Part shown: piece by piece, positions 38,611-46,328 of the stretch
Numbering within the stretch: position 1 is the stretch's first letter
How the letters are laid out: each line of letters starts with the position of its first letter
Assembly (NCBI RefSeq): GCF_024498955.1
Contig: NZ_CP093311.1
Coordinates: 1,612,001-1,676,000 of the forward strand
Reading direction: 5' to 3'
DNA from: Thermomonas paludicola
Lineage (GTDB): Bacteria > Pseudomonadota > Gammaproteobacteria > Xanthomonadales > Xanthomonadaceae
Length of the DNA: 64,000 bases
Position numbers and translations under genes: made by a program
The notes under the pieces: generated by a model
Told to the model about the DNA's origin: nothing
What the model saw: only the letters and a program-made list of their open reading frames with translations
Databases searched by the model: none

Positions 38611-39027
38611 TCACGGGCATTCCTGCGCGCTGCGCACGCAATGGTCGTTGCTGGAGCACCAGATGAAACCGGCGGCGCACTGATCGGAATTGGCGGCCGT
38701 CGTCCGGCACAGGCCGCTGACCGGCTCGCAGGCAAAGCCGGCGGCGGCGCAGTCGCTGCTCTCGCCCGCGCTATTGGCGCTGCGCGTGGGCGATTCGCAA
38801 TAGGCATGCACCAGGCTGCCGCCCCTGCGCGTCCAGGCATCCAACTGCTCGCGCAGCCGTTGGTTTTTTTCGCGCTCCTGGTTGTACAGCGCCTTGTAAT
38901 CGATCTGCGCGGCACCGCCGATTTTCGGCACCACCATCGGCCGCATCGGGGCCACGGTCTGCGCCGTGGCCGCTGGCTGAAAAACGCACGTGAGCGCAAG
39001 CAAGATCACGGCAGTTGCACGATTCAT
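38611..39027 (-). CDS. Secreted cysteine-rich protein of unknown function
   Basis: Start at the ATG at 39027 (MNRATAVILLALTCVFQPAA), a clear signal peptide cut near ATAQ. The 138 residues have a predicted coiled coil at about 45-70 (YKALYNQEREKNQRLREQLD) and then a C-terminal cysteine-rich domain with eight cysteines after the coiled coil (HAYCESPT, SSDCAAAGFACEPVSGLC, DQCAAGFIWCSSNDHCVRSAQECP). This is typical of a disulfide-stabilised exported domain; no known family recognised. A further ATG at 39039 would add four residues. Confidence 0.75.
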   Translation of the reverse strand: MNRATAVILLALTCVFQPAATAQTVAPMRPMVVPKIGGAAQIDYKALYNQEREKNQRLREQLDAWTRRGGSLVHAYCESPTRSANSAGESSDCAAAGFACEPVSGLCRTTAANSDQCAAGFIWCSSNDHCVRSAQECP

Positions 39028-39091
39028 CGGTTTCCCCATTGTCTTGCGCCACTGGCGCAGCCCGGCCAGCATAGCGAAATTCGCCTGGACA

Positions 39092-39808
39092 TCAGCCAGG
39101 ATTCTCGTTTATCGCACTCGCCAATGCCAGCCGTGCGATCTGTACCAGCCCTTGCTCGCGCTGCTCTGCGGGCATGTGCACATCGTTGTCCAGATGATCG
39201 CTGACCGCCAGGATCGACAGCGCCTGGAACCCTTCGCGCATGGCCAACCCGTACAGGCCGGCGGTTTCCATTTCGATGCCGCAAATCCGATGCCGGCGCA
39301 GATGCGCAAGCAAGGCCGGATCGCCGTCGTAGAAGCAATCGGTACTGAACACCCCCGCCACACGCGCGGCGATACCCTGCCGGGACGCCGCATCCACCGC
39401 GTTGCGCAGCAGGCTGAAATCGGCGCAGCCCGCCAGATCATGGCCGCCGAATTGCATCCGGTTGAAACGCGAGTCGGTGCTTCCGGACTGCGCCAACAGT
39501 ACATCCCCGAGGTTTACCTCGCCGATGCCGCCGCAGGTGCCGATGCGGATGATCCGGCGCACGCCATACACGCGCACCAGCTCGGTGACATAGATCGCCG
39601 TGGAGGGAATGCCCATGCCACCGCCCATCACCGTTACTGCCTGCCCGTGCCAGCGGCCGGTATAACCCAGCATGTTGCGGCGAGCATTGACCTGCGCCGG
39701 GCTGTCGAGCACTTCGTGCGCGACGAAGCGCGCGCGCAGCGGATCGCCGGGCAACAGCACGGTATTGGCAATGGCGCCGACGGCGGCCTCGATATGCGGG
39801 GTACTCAT
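39092..39808 (-). CDS. deoD: Purine nucleoside phosphorylase, DeoD type
   Basis: Phosphorolysis of purine (deoxy)nucleosides to base and (deoxy)ribose-1-phosphate. The ATG at 39808 (MSTPHIEAAVGAIANTVLLP) gives 238 residues, the usual hexameric DeoD length. Visible are LLPGDPLRARFVA, the RIGTCGGIG phosphate-binding motif, GIEMETAGLYGLA and AVSDHLDND with the catalytic aspartate. Last gene of a deo operon, starting 5 bases after deoB. It supplies the sugar phosphate used by DeoB and DeoC. Confidence 0.97.
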   Translation of the reverse strand: MSTPHIEAAVGAIANTVLLPGDPLRARFVAHEVLDSPAQVNARRNMLGYTGRWHGQAVTVMGGGMGIPSTAIYVTELVRVYGVRRIIRIGTCGGIGEVNLGDVLLAQSGSTDSRFNRMQFGGHDLAGCADFSLLRNAVDAASRQGIAARVAGVFSTDCFYDGDPALLAHLRRHRICGIEMETAGLYGLAMREGFQALSILAVSDHLDNDVHMPAEQREQGLVQIARLALASAINENPG

Positions 39809-39813
39809 GCCGT

Positions 39814-41019
39814 TCAATCCATCAGGAAACTGCGACCAGCAGCCAGTGGGGGCAGGCCGAGATGGGTGGCGATGCCCTGCCCCAAATCGGCGAAACTGTC
39901 GCGCCGCCCCAATGCGCGCGGCGCCAGGCCGGGGCCAAACGCGAGCAGCGGCACGCATTCGCGCGTGTGGTCGCTGCCCGGCCACGTGGGGTCGCAGCCG
40001 TGGTCGGCGCTCAGCACCAGCAAGTCGCCATTGCGCAGTACATCCAGCAGCTCCGGCAGGCGCGCATCGAAGTGTTCAAGTGCCGCGCCATAGCCAAGCG
40101 GGTCGCGGCGATGCCCGTACACACTGTCGAAATCCACGAAATTGGTGGCCACCAGCGCGCCATCACCGGCCTGCGCCAGCGCCTGCAGGGTGGCATCGAA
40201 CAGCGCGTCATGCCCGCTGGCCGGCAGTTTCCTGGAAACACCGCGCGCGGCGAAAATGTCGCTGATCTTGCCCACCGCAATCACCTCGCCGGCCGCCGCG
40301 CATACCGCATCCAGCAGGGTGGGCGCCGGTGGCGGCAGCGCGTAGTCGCGGCGATTCCCGGTCCTGTGGAACCCGCTGGCCGCATCGCCGGTGAACGGCC
40401 TGGCAATGACCCGGCCGATGTTCCAGGGCGCCAGCAATTCGCGGGCGAGCTGGCAGAGTTCCAGCAGACGCCCCAGCCCGAAATGCTCCTCGTGCGCCGC
40501 GATCTGCAACACCGAGTCCGCCGAGGTATAGACGATGGGCTTGCCGCTGGCGACATGCTCGGCGCCAAGCCTTGCCATGATCTCGGTACCCGAGGCATGG
40601 CAGTTGCCCAGCACGCCGGGAAGCGTGCCGCGCTCGATCAGCGCTTCCAGCAGCGCCGGGGGGAAGGTAGTTTCCGTTGCCTCGAACACGCCGAAGGGCC
40701 GTTCAAGCACCACCCCTGCGCTTTCCCAATGGCCAGAGGGCGTGTCCTTGCCGCAGGCGCGCTCAGCCATGCAGCCCCACAGCGCCGCAGGTGCGGGCGC
40801 TGCCTCGAAACCCGCCGCAACCTGCCCGGTGGCCAGCGCATGCGCCTGCGGCAAGCCCATCCGGGTCAGGGTTGGCAGGCGCAGCGGGCCGCGCGCTGCC
40901 GCCGCGCAGGCGCCGGCAATATGGCCGAAGGTATCGGCACCGGCATCACCATAGGCAGCGGCATCGGGTGCGTTGCCCACGCCCAGCGAGTCCAGCACCA
41001 GCCAGATCGCACGCGCCAT
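39814..41019 (-). CDS. deoB: Phosphopentomutase
   Basis: Converts (deoxy)ribose-1-phosphate to the 5-phosphate. 401 residues, alkaline-phosphatase fold: metal ligands in LVLDSLGVGNAPDAAAYGD, PTLTRMG, TNFVDFDSVYGHRRDP (His/Asp) and LLVLSADHGCDPTWPGSDHTRE; the phosphothreonine region is GCMAERACGKDTPSGHWE. Length close to E. coli DeoB (407). Between deoC and deoD with gaps of 3 and 5 bases. Confidence 0.97.
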   Translation of the reverse strand: MARAIWLVLDSLGVGNAPDAAAYGDAGADTFGHIAGACAAAARGPLRLPTLTRMGLPQAHALATGQVAAGFEAAPAPAALWGCMAERACGKDTPSGHWESAGVVLERPFGVFEATETTFPPALLEALIERGTLPGVLGNCHASGTEIMARLGAEHVASGKPIVYTSADSVLQIAAHEEHFGLGRLLELCQLARELLAPWNIGRVIARPFTGDAASGFHRTGNRRDYALPPPAPTLLDAVCAAAGEVIAVGKISDIFAARGVSRKLPASGHDALFDATLQALAQAGDGALVATNFVDFDSVYGHRRDPLGYGAALEHFDARLPELLDVLRNGDLLVLSADHGCDPTWPGSDHTRECVPLLAFGPGLAPRALGRRDSFADLGQGIATHLGLPPLAAGRSFLMD

Positions 41020-41022
41020 CGC

Positions 41023-41766
41023 TCAACGCTCCGATTCAGCGAGGATGGCGTCGAACAGCGTGCTGGCACCGATGCGGAAATGCGCGGGCGTCGCCCACGC
41101 CGCACCCAGCCGCCCATCGACCAAGGCCAGGTATTCGTGCGCATCGGCCAGTGTGCGGATGCCGCCGGCAGCCTTGAAGCCGCAGGTACCGCCGCGCTCG
41201 GCAATCGCATCCAGCATGATCGCCGCAGCCGCCAGCGTGGCATTGACCGGCACCTTGCCGGTGGATGTCTTCAGAAAGTCCACGCCGACATCCAACCCGA
41301 TGTCACTGGCCTGGCGGATCAAGTCCGGCCGCGCCAGCTCACCGGTTTCCAGGATCAGCTTCATTGCGATATCAGGCCCGCACGCCGCGCGGCAAGCGTC
41401 CACGCCAGCCCGCGCACTCGCGGCATCGCCGGCCTTGAGCGCCCGCCACGCCAGAACCATGTCGATTTCGTCGGCCCCGGCGGCAATCGCACGCTGGGTT
41501 TCCCGCGCGACGCGCCGGGAATCAGCGCCGCCGTCGGGAAAATTCACCACGGTCGCCACCTTGACCGACGTTCCTGCCAGCGCTTCCCGTGCCGTGGTGA
41601 CGTGCTCGGGGTACACGCACACCGCTGCAGGGACGCCATGCGGGGTGCGCGCGGCCGCGCACAGCGCGCGAATTCGTGCGGCCGTATCGCCCTCGCCCAG
41701 ACTGGTCAAATCCAGCAAGCCGAGCAAGCGGATGGCAAGCGTGTGATTGGATGCAGGCATGGGCAT
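41023..41766 (-). CDS. deoC: Deoxyribose-phosphate aldolase
   Basis: Cleaves 2-deoxyribose-5-phosphate into acetaldehyde and glyceraldehyde-3-phosphate. 247 residues, TIM barrel. The Schiff-base lysine is in VDFLKTSTGKVP and the second lysine in GFKAAGGIRTLADA. KVATVVNFPDGGADS is also characteristic. First gene of the deoC-deoB-deoD operon; with the other two it gives a route from purine deoxynucleosides to central metabolism. Its promoter should lie in the 248-bp intergenic before 42015. Confidence 0.97.
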   Translation of the reverse strand: MPMPASNHTLAIRLLGLLDLTSLGEGDTAARIRALCAAARTPHGVPAAVCVYPEHVTTAREALAGTSVKVATVVNFPDGGADSRRVARETQRAIAAGADEIDMVLAWRALKAGDAASARAGVDACRAACGPDIAMKLILETGELARPDLIRQASDIGLDVGVDFLKTSTGKVPVNATLAAAAIMLDAIAERGGTCGFKAAGGIRTLADAHEYLALVDGRLGAAWATPAHFRIGASTLFDAILAESER

Positions 41767-41953
41767 GGCCGTTCAGGGTTACGGCAGCCTAAAGGCGGGC
41801 TGCCGGCCATGCCTTGACCTGAGGCAAACCGGAGGGAACTTCGGCAGCGCGCCGCCGGCACATGGACAGGCGCACTGCCCGCCCCTGTGGCCGACACCTG
41901 ATTTTTAATTTTCGATGACGTAAACGTGTTTTGGCTGCTTTTATCCATTATTT

Positions 41954-41982
41954 TTGCAGAATTTCCATTTTTCGCATAAAAT
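41954..41982 (+). promoter_or_regulatory. Sigma70-type promoter of the 69-residue protein gene
   Basis: TTGCAG (41954-41959) and TAAAAT (41977-41982) are separated by 17 bases; the -10 box matches five of six. It lies in a noticeably AT-rich stretch (41900-41985) in an otherwise GC-rich region. A transcript would start about 25 bases before the ATG at 42015, and a strong AAGGAG site precedes the start. Confidence 0.75.
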
Positions 41983-42014
41983 AGCCACGCACTTCCGCAA
42001 CGCAAAGGAGACGC

Positions 42015-42224
42015 ATGGCCCGCAAGCCTACGAAGCCCGCCGTTGACGCTCGATCCATGAGCCAACAATCCATCGCCGATGACATCGCCCAGTTCCGCAA
42101 ACGCGGGGGCCGCATCGAAGTCCTGGGCAATACGCCACTGCGCAGCAAACCTGCAACGGCCTTCCACTCGCGCCCGGACCAGCGCAAGCCGCCCGCATTG
42201 ATCAAAAGCGTCACGTCCCGCTGA
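42015..42224 (+). CDS. Short basic protein with FRK-GG-IEVLG motif
   Basis: 69 residues, start MARKPTKPAVDARSMSQQSI. The ribosome-binding site AAGGAG and a good promoter show it is expressed. The N-terminal part is basic; the centre IADDIAQFRKRGGRIEVLGN matches the protein at 45576 (IAEHMDAFRKSGGTIEVLGT), and the C-terminus is disordered and basic. Some resemblance to the GG-containing core of the SutA RNA polymerase-binding protein is possible but weak. Function unknown. Confidence 0.75.
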   Translation: MARKPTKPAVDARSMSQQSIADDIAQFRKRGGRIEVLGNTPLRSKPATAFHSRPDQRKPPALIKSVTSR

Positions 42225-42343
42225 TCCGGCCTGTCACGCGGCGCAGGCGCAAGCCCTGTATCCGCGTGACATGGCGGATGGAATCGGCGATCAAGCGCTG
42301 CCTCGGCCCCTTTCCCGGACGCCGGGCGCAAGGATTTTCGGAC

Positions 42344-42362
42344 CAGCTCCCGAATGGAGCTG
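42344..42362. other. 7-bp stem-loop before the RIO kinase 3' end
   Basis: CAGCTCC-CGAAT-GGAGCTG, a perfect 7-bp stem with a 5-base loop in the gap between the 69-residue protein and the convergent RIO-like kinase gene. No T-run follows on either strand. Confidence 0.4.
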
Positions 42363-42374
42363 ATCAGGCCCTGC

Positions 42375-43232
42375 CTAATCCTCTCCGGCTGCCGCTTCGC
42401 GGCCTTGTTGCCGGATCAGCGCCTCTTCGCGCGCATCGTTGATGGCGTCGCGCACGCTATCCAGATCAGGCGCGGATGCATCATGGATGAACACGCCGGT
42501 GAGCTCGCTGTCCGGACGCAGCTCGCCCGCCTCGAACAGCGCCCACATTTCCTCGCCGTACCAGGTCTCCAGCAACTCCGGCGCCCAGGCGCCCAGGCAG
42601 GCGGTGAGGTTGTTGACGTCGCGCAGCAGCATGGCGCGCGCGGCGTTGTTGCCGGCGGCGCTGACCACCTGCGGAAAATCGATCACCACCGGCCCATCCG
42701 GCGCCACCAGGACGTTGTAGGCCGACAGATCACCATGGATCAGGCCAACGCACAGCATCTTCACCACCTGCCGCATCAGGAAGCGGTGGAAGCCGCAGGC
42801 CTGGTCGTGCGACAGCTCCACTTCGCCCAGCCGCGGCGCGGAATGGCCGTCGGCATCCACCACCAGTTCCATCACCAGCACGCCGTGGAAATACCCGTAA
42901 GGCTCCGGCACGCGCACGCCGGCATCGCGCAGCTGGTACAACGCGTCAACCTCGGTGTTCTTCCACGCGATTTCCTGCTGCTTGCGCCCGTATTTGCTGG
43001 CTTTCCCGATCGCCCGCGCCTCGCGACTGCCGCGCACCTTGCGCCCCTCCTGGTACTGCACGCGCTGCTGGAAACTGCGCTGCGCCATGTCCTTGTACAC
43101 CTTGGCGCAGCGAATCTCATTGCCTGCGCGCACCACGTACACGGCGGCCTCCTTGCCACTTTTCAGCGGCCGCATGACCGCATCGATGACGCCGTCATCG
43201 ATGAGTGCTTGCAAGCCTGCGGGGGTTTTCAT
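42375..43232 (-). CDS. RIO-family serine protein kinase (RIO1-like)
   Basis: Predicted bacterial RIO kinase, 285 residues, start MKTPAGLQALIDDGVIDAVM. ATP-site lysine in IRCAKVYKDMAQRSF after a GKEAAVYVV loop; catalytic loop VGLIHGDLSAYNVLVAPD and metal motif VVIDFPQVVSAAG. Similar proteins are common in Gammaproteobacteria. By analogy with eukaryotic RIO proteins a role in ribosome maturation is possible, and an RNA pseudouridine synthase is its divergent neighbour, but this is inference. Confidence 0.9.
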   Translation of the reverse strand: MKTPAGLQALIDDGVIDAVMRPLKSGKEAAVYVVRAGNEIRCAKVYKDMAQRSFQQRVQYQEGRKVRGSREARAIGKASKYGRKQQEIAWKNTEVDALYQLRDAGVRVPEPYGYFHGVLVMELVVDADGHSAPRLGEVELSHDQACGFHRFLMRQVVKMLCVGLIHGDLSAYNVLVAPDGPVVIDFPQVVSAAGNNAARAMLLRDVNNLTACLGAWAPELLETWYGEEMWALFEAGELRPDSELTGVFIHDASAPDLDSVRDAINDAREEALIRQQGREAAAGED

Positions 43233-43352
43233 GGCATCTCGTGTCGAAAAAGTGCGGCATGCGGATCGAACGCATGGCCACGGGACGGAATCCGGGGCGG
43301 CTAGAGTGCCTGATCGCTACACTGCGTGTCCTGAAATCCCCGGCGTTTATTC

Positions 43353-44075
43353 ATGTCCGATCCGATCCGACTGGCAAAACGCGTCACCGAGCTGGCCCGA
43401 TGCTCGCGCATCGAAGCCGAGCAATACGTGGAAGGCGGCTGGGTGACCGTCAATGGACAGGTGGTGGAAGAGCCGCAGTGCATGGTCTCGGATGAAGCCA
43501 TCGAGATCGACGCCAATGCGCGGCTGCAAGCCACCGAGCCTGCCACCATCCTGCTGCACAAGCCGGCCGGTTTCGATGCCATCAGCGGCAGCAACCCTGC
43601 CGCCGCGCTGGTGTCGCCGGAATCACGCTGGGCCGACGACCCCAGTGGCATGCGCCTGCTGCAGCGGCATTTCCATCGACTAACGCCGCTGGTGCCGCTG
43701 GACAAGGACGCCAGCGGGCTGATGGTGCTGACCCAGGATGGGCGGGTATGGCGTCGCCTGACCGAAGATGGCGACGAGATCGAACAGGAGTTCGTGGTCG
43801 AGGTGTCCGGCGAGATCGCAGCCTGGGGCCTGCGTCGGCTCAATCATGGCCTGAACTACAACGGCCGCGCCCTGCCACCGTGCAAGGTCAGTTGGCAAAA
43901 CGAGATTCGCCTGCGCTTTGCAATCAAGGGCGTGCAAGGCGGGCAATTGCGGCATGTGTGCGCGCAAGTCGGGCTGGAGGTGGTGGCCATTCGCCGTCTC
44001 CGCATCGGCAAGATCCCGCTGGCAAAAATGCCGGTAGGCGCATGGCGCTACCTGCCGGTGGGCGAGCGCTTCTGA
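43353..44075 (+). CDS. RsuA/RluF-family rRNA pseudouridine synthase
   Basis: Isomerises uridine to pseudouridine in rRNA. 240 residues: N-terminal S4 RNA-binding domain (RLAKRVTELARCSRIEAEQYVEGGWVTVNGQVVE), then the catalytic domain with PLVPLDKDASGLMVLTQDG and the C-terminal RHVCAQVGLEVVAIRRLRIGKIPL. The usual Arg of the GRLD motif is replaced by Pro (VPLD), although the catalytic aspartate stays. RluF-like (23S U2604) is most likely from the S4 plus linker layout. Divergent from the RIO kinase gene with 120 bp between them. Confidence 0.85.
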   Translation: MSDPIRLAKRVTELARCSRIEAEQYVEGGWVTVNGQVVEEPQCMVSDEAIEIDANARLQATEPATILLHKPAGFDAISGSNPAAALVSPESRWADDPSGMRLLQRHFHRLTPLVPLDKDASGLMVLTQDGRVWRRLTEDGDEIEQEFVVEVSGEIAAWGLRRLNHGLNYNGRALPPCKVSWQNEIRLRFAIKGVQGGQLRHVCAQVGLEVVAIRRLRIGKIPLAKMPVGAWRYLPVGERF

Positions 44076-44105
44076 TCCGGCCTGCAACGCCCGCCCGCCG
44101 TCCTG

Positions 44106-44378
44106 TCAGAGGTGAAGCGGGGTGAGCGATGCATGCAGATGCGACGCCTCCAGCATGCTGCGCAACCTGGACTCCACCGCGCGCAGGTTGCCCAATTGCA
44201 GGGGCGCATACAGCGTGTAAATCGGCCGGTCACGCTGGCGCTCCATGGGGTCCTTGCGACTGACGCCGATATCCATCGTGCCGCTGGCTTGCGCCCACAA
44301 CGCGCGCAATGCACGCGGCCCGATGCTTTCGTCCTTGCCCAGCGTGAAATTGAACAACGCGACCTGGTGATTGGACAT
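44106..44378 (-). CDS. Conserved-looking hypothetical protein, 90 residues
   Basis: Start MSNHQVALFNFTLGKDESIG at the ATG at 44378. Contains a structured-looking core DIGVSRKDPMERQRDRPIYTLYAPLQLGNLRAVESRLRSMLE, a helix-rich C-terminus and the end LTPLHL. No signal peptide, cysteines or transmembrane segment. The extended open frame upstream has no independent support. No family assigned. Confidence 0.6.
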   Translation of the reverse strand: MSNHQVALFNFTLGKDESIGPRALRALWAQASGTMDIGVSRKDPMERQRDRPIYTLYAPLQLGNLRAVESRLRSMLEASHLHASLTPLHL

Positions 44379-44587
44379 GCAAACACTCCATGCGGCACCC
44401 GAGTATGCGCGCTTGCCTGCGTTGCAACGCGCCGGTGCGTTCATGGCAGGGTCCGTTGCATTGGCGTAGGATGGTCGCAGGCCATCGCGCCACGCGCGTC
44501 CCGCCGACACTCCCTGCGTCGCGCGCTTCGCTCCCATCCACGCGTCCCATCTCGCGCCTGCGGGGTGACGCCCCTTCGGGAGCCCCC

Positions 44588-45250
44588 ATGCCGGGATACG
44601 ACGTTCGCACCATTCGCCATGCGGTAGACGGCCACGGCTACCACCTGCGCGTCCTGAGCGATCGCCAGCAGTTTTCGGATCCTGACGGCTACTGCGAACG
44701 GATGGGGATTTCATCGGCCCAGTGGAGCCTGTTCGGGCAACTGTGGCCGGCCGGCCAGCTGCTGGCGCAGGCGATGGCGCGGTTTGATTCGGCTGGCAAG
44801 CGCATCCTGGAACTGGGTTGCGGCATCGGCCTTGCCAGCCTGGTCCTGCAGCGGCGCGGCGCCGACATCGTGGCATCGGACCTGCATCCGCTGGCCGAAC
44901 CCTTCCTGGCCTACAACGCAGCGCTCAATGCGCTGCCCGCGCTGCATTACCGGCACATGCGCTGGGACGTGCCGCTGCCGACGCTGGGCCAGTTCGACGT
45001 CATCATCGCCAGCGACGTGCTCTACGAACGCGGCCATGCCGAACTGCTGGATTGCGTGGTGATGCGCCACGCGTGCGTCGCCGCCGAAGTGGTGGTCACC
45101 GACCCGGGGCGCGGCAACAGCGGGCGCTTCATCGGCCTGATGGCGAAACAGGGGTTCGGCGTCATCGAGCAACGTTGTCCGATGAACGACACGGACGTGG
45201 CGCCGTACCGGGGCCGCCTGCTGCACTTCCGGCGCGGGCTCAGCGCATGA
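44588..45250 (+). CDS. SAM-dependent methyltransferase (METTL21-like)
   Basis: 220 residues, start MPGYDVRTIRHAVDGHGYHL. The SAM site RILELGCGIGLASLVLQRRGADIVASDLHP and the acceptor region FDVIIASDVLYERGHAELL resemble the Methyltransf_16/METTL21-like protein lysine methyltransferases. The substrate is unknown. Its stop overlaps the start of the YkgJ gene in ATGA, and four genes follow in one direction to 46080, so this is likely the first gene of an operon. Confidence 0.8.
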   Translation: MPGYDVRTIRHAVDGHGYHLRVLSDRQQFSDPDGYCERMGISSAQWSLFGQLWPAGQLLAQAMARFDSAGKRILELGCGIGLASLVLQRRGADIVASDLHPLAEPFLAYNAALNALPALHYRHMRWDVPLPTLGQFDVIIASDVLYERGHAELLDCVVMRHACVAAEVVVTDPGRGNSGRFIGLMAKQGFGVIEQRCPMNDTDVAPYRGRLLHFRRGLSA

Positions 45251-45561
45251 GCACCGCATCGGCCGACAAGCCCGACTGCGCCCATTGCGATGCCGTCTGC
45301 TGCCGCCTGACCGTGGTATTGATGCCGGAGGACGATGTGCCCTTCCGCCACACCACCGTGACCGAGCACGGCGTCACCGTGATGGCGCGCGACGAAGATG
45401 GCTGGTGCGTGGCGATCGACCAGGCCCGCATGTGCTGTTCCATCTACGAGCAACGGCCACAGATCTGCCGCAAGTTCGCCATGGCCGGCCCGTATTGCCT
45501 CGAAGTGCGCGCCGACTATCAAGACCGCACCTCACGCGGCATTCCGCTCACGCTTTACTGA
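45247..45561 (+). CDS. YkgJ-family cysteine-cluster protein
   Basis: 104 residues, start MSTASADKPDCAHCDAVCCR. The cysteine array CAHCDAVCC ... WCVAIDQARMCCSIYEQRPQICRKF ... PYC is the CxxCxxxCC (YkgJ) domain that binds zinc or an iron-sulfur cluster. Translationally coupled to the upstream methyltransferase (ATGA overlap), so the two may act together, for example on a methylated protein. Confidence 0.85.
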   Translation: MSTASADKPDCAHCDAVCCRLTVVLMPEDDVPFRHTTVTEHGVTVMARDEDGWCVAIDQARMCCSIYEQRPQICRKFAMAGPYCLEVRADYQDRTSRGIPLTLY

Positions 45562-45575
45562 CCCCAGGAGGCTCC

Positions 45576-45851
45576 ATGCCGCGCCCCAAGAAGCCCGCCC
45601 CCACCGACGTGCAAGCCACGCCTCCCGCATCCAAGACCAGCCATCTGTTCCAGACGCGCAAGCCAGCGGAGCGGGGCGGCGTGCTCACGCATGAGCGCAT
45701 CGCCGAACACATGGATGCCTTCCGCAAGTCGGGCGGTACCATTGAAGTGCTGGGCACCACTCGCGCGTTGTTACGCATCGGTCAGGACACGGAGGCAGCG
45801 CCTCCGACTGCCCCGACTGCCACGCCGGCCCCGCGCAAATCCACCCGTTGA
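45576..45851 (+). CDS. Short basic protein with FRK-GG-IEVLG motif (paralogue of 42015)
   Basis: 91 residues, start MPRPKKPAPTDVQATPPASK with a strong AGGAGG site. Basic/Pro-rich disordered N-terminus, then the shared core THERIAEHMDAFRKSGGTIEV followed by LGTTRALLRIGQD, and an Ala/Thr/Pro-rich tail. The core aligns with residues 20-45 of the protein at 42015. Only 14 bases after the YkgJ stop, so probably in the same operon. Function unknown; nucleic-acid or RNA polymerase binding is a guess from basic composition. Confidence 0.75.
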   Translation: MPRPKKPAPTDVQATPPASKTSHLFQTRKPAERGGVLTHERIAEHMDAFRKSGGTIEVLGTTRALLRIGQDTEAAPPTAPTATPAPRKSTR

Positions 45852-45867
45852 TTCAAGGAGCCATCCG

Positions 45868-46080
45868 TTGCAAAAACCCAACTACGCGTTCGAAAAACGC
45901 CAGCGCGAGCTGGCCAAGAAGAAAAAGCAGGACGAGAAGGACGCCCGCAAGCGCGATGTGCGCGAGGCAAGCGAATCTTCTCCCACGCCCCCCGAAAACG
46001 TGCTGCCGCCCGCGCCCGCCGCCGAGCCCGCCCCGGCGCCGGCCGGCCCGCGTGTGCATCGACGCACGCCTGCCGGTTGA
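45868..46080 (+). CDS. Short Lys-rich hypothetical protein with TTG start
   Basis: A TTG at 45868 with AAGGAG 8 bases upstream gives 70 residues starting MQKPNYAFEKRQRELAKKKK. The N-terminal ~35 residues are highly charged and helical (KQDEKDARKRDVREASES), the rest is Pro/Ala-rich with a final PRVHRRTPAG. N-terminal sequences of this type (PNYAFEKRQRELAKKKKQ) recur in many Proteobacteria as a small unknown family. Last gene in the cluster before the convergent feo operon. Confidence 0.7.
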   Translation: MQKPNYAFEKRQRELAKKKKQDEKDARKRDVREASESSPTPPENVLPPAPAAEPAPAPAGPRVHRRTPAG

Positions 46081-46093
46081 GGAACCCTGCGCT

Positions 46094-46327
46094 TCAACCG
46101 CAGCCGTTGCAGCCGCCGCAATCCTTGCCGCCGCCCTGCCCTGGCGGCGCGATTCGCCTTGCCAACGCACGCACCCAGCGCGGGCTGCCTTCGCGCATCA
46201 ACGGCAAGGCAATGGCGATGCGCAAGCGCCGGGAGGCATCGGGAAACTGCTTGTGCATCACCACGCCAGCACTGACCACGACGGCCAGCGCCACGACGAG
46301 GTACTGCAGCAGCAGGCCCGCATCCAT
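46094..46327 (-). CDS. FeoB-associated small Cys-tailed membrane protein (DUF6587-like)
   Basis: 77 residues, start MDAGLLLQYLVVALAVVVSA. A single N-terminal membrane helix, a basic cytoplasmic region (RRLRIAIALPLMREG), and a cysteine-rich end KDCGGCNGCG. It begins 1 base after the feoB stop. Such proteins take the place of FeoC in many bacteria; the cysteines could hold an Fe-S cluster or a metal. The exact function is not known. Confidence 0.8.
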   Translation of the reverse strand: MDAGLLLQYLVVALAVVVSAGVVMHKQFPDASRRLRIAIALPLMREGSPRWVRALARRIAPPGQGGGKDCGGCNGCG

Positions 46328-46328
46328 C

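Noticed and set aside
46074..46100. Hairpin CGGTTGA/TCAACCG between convergent genes as a terminator
   Set aside because: Stem is only 7 bp, spans both stop codons and lacks a T-run; cannot be told from chance.
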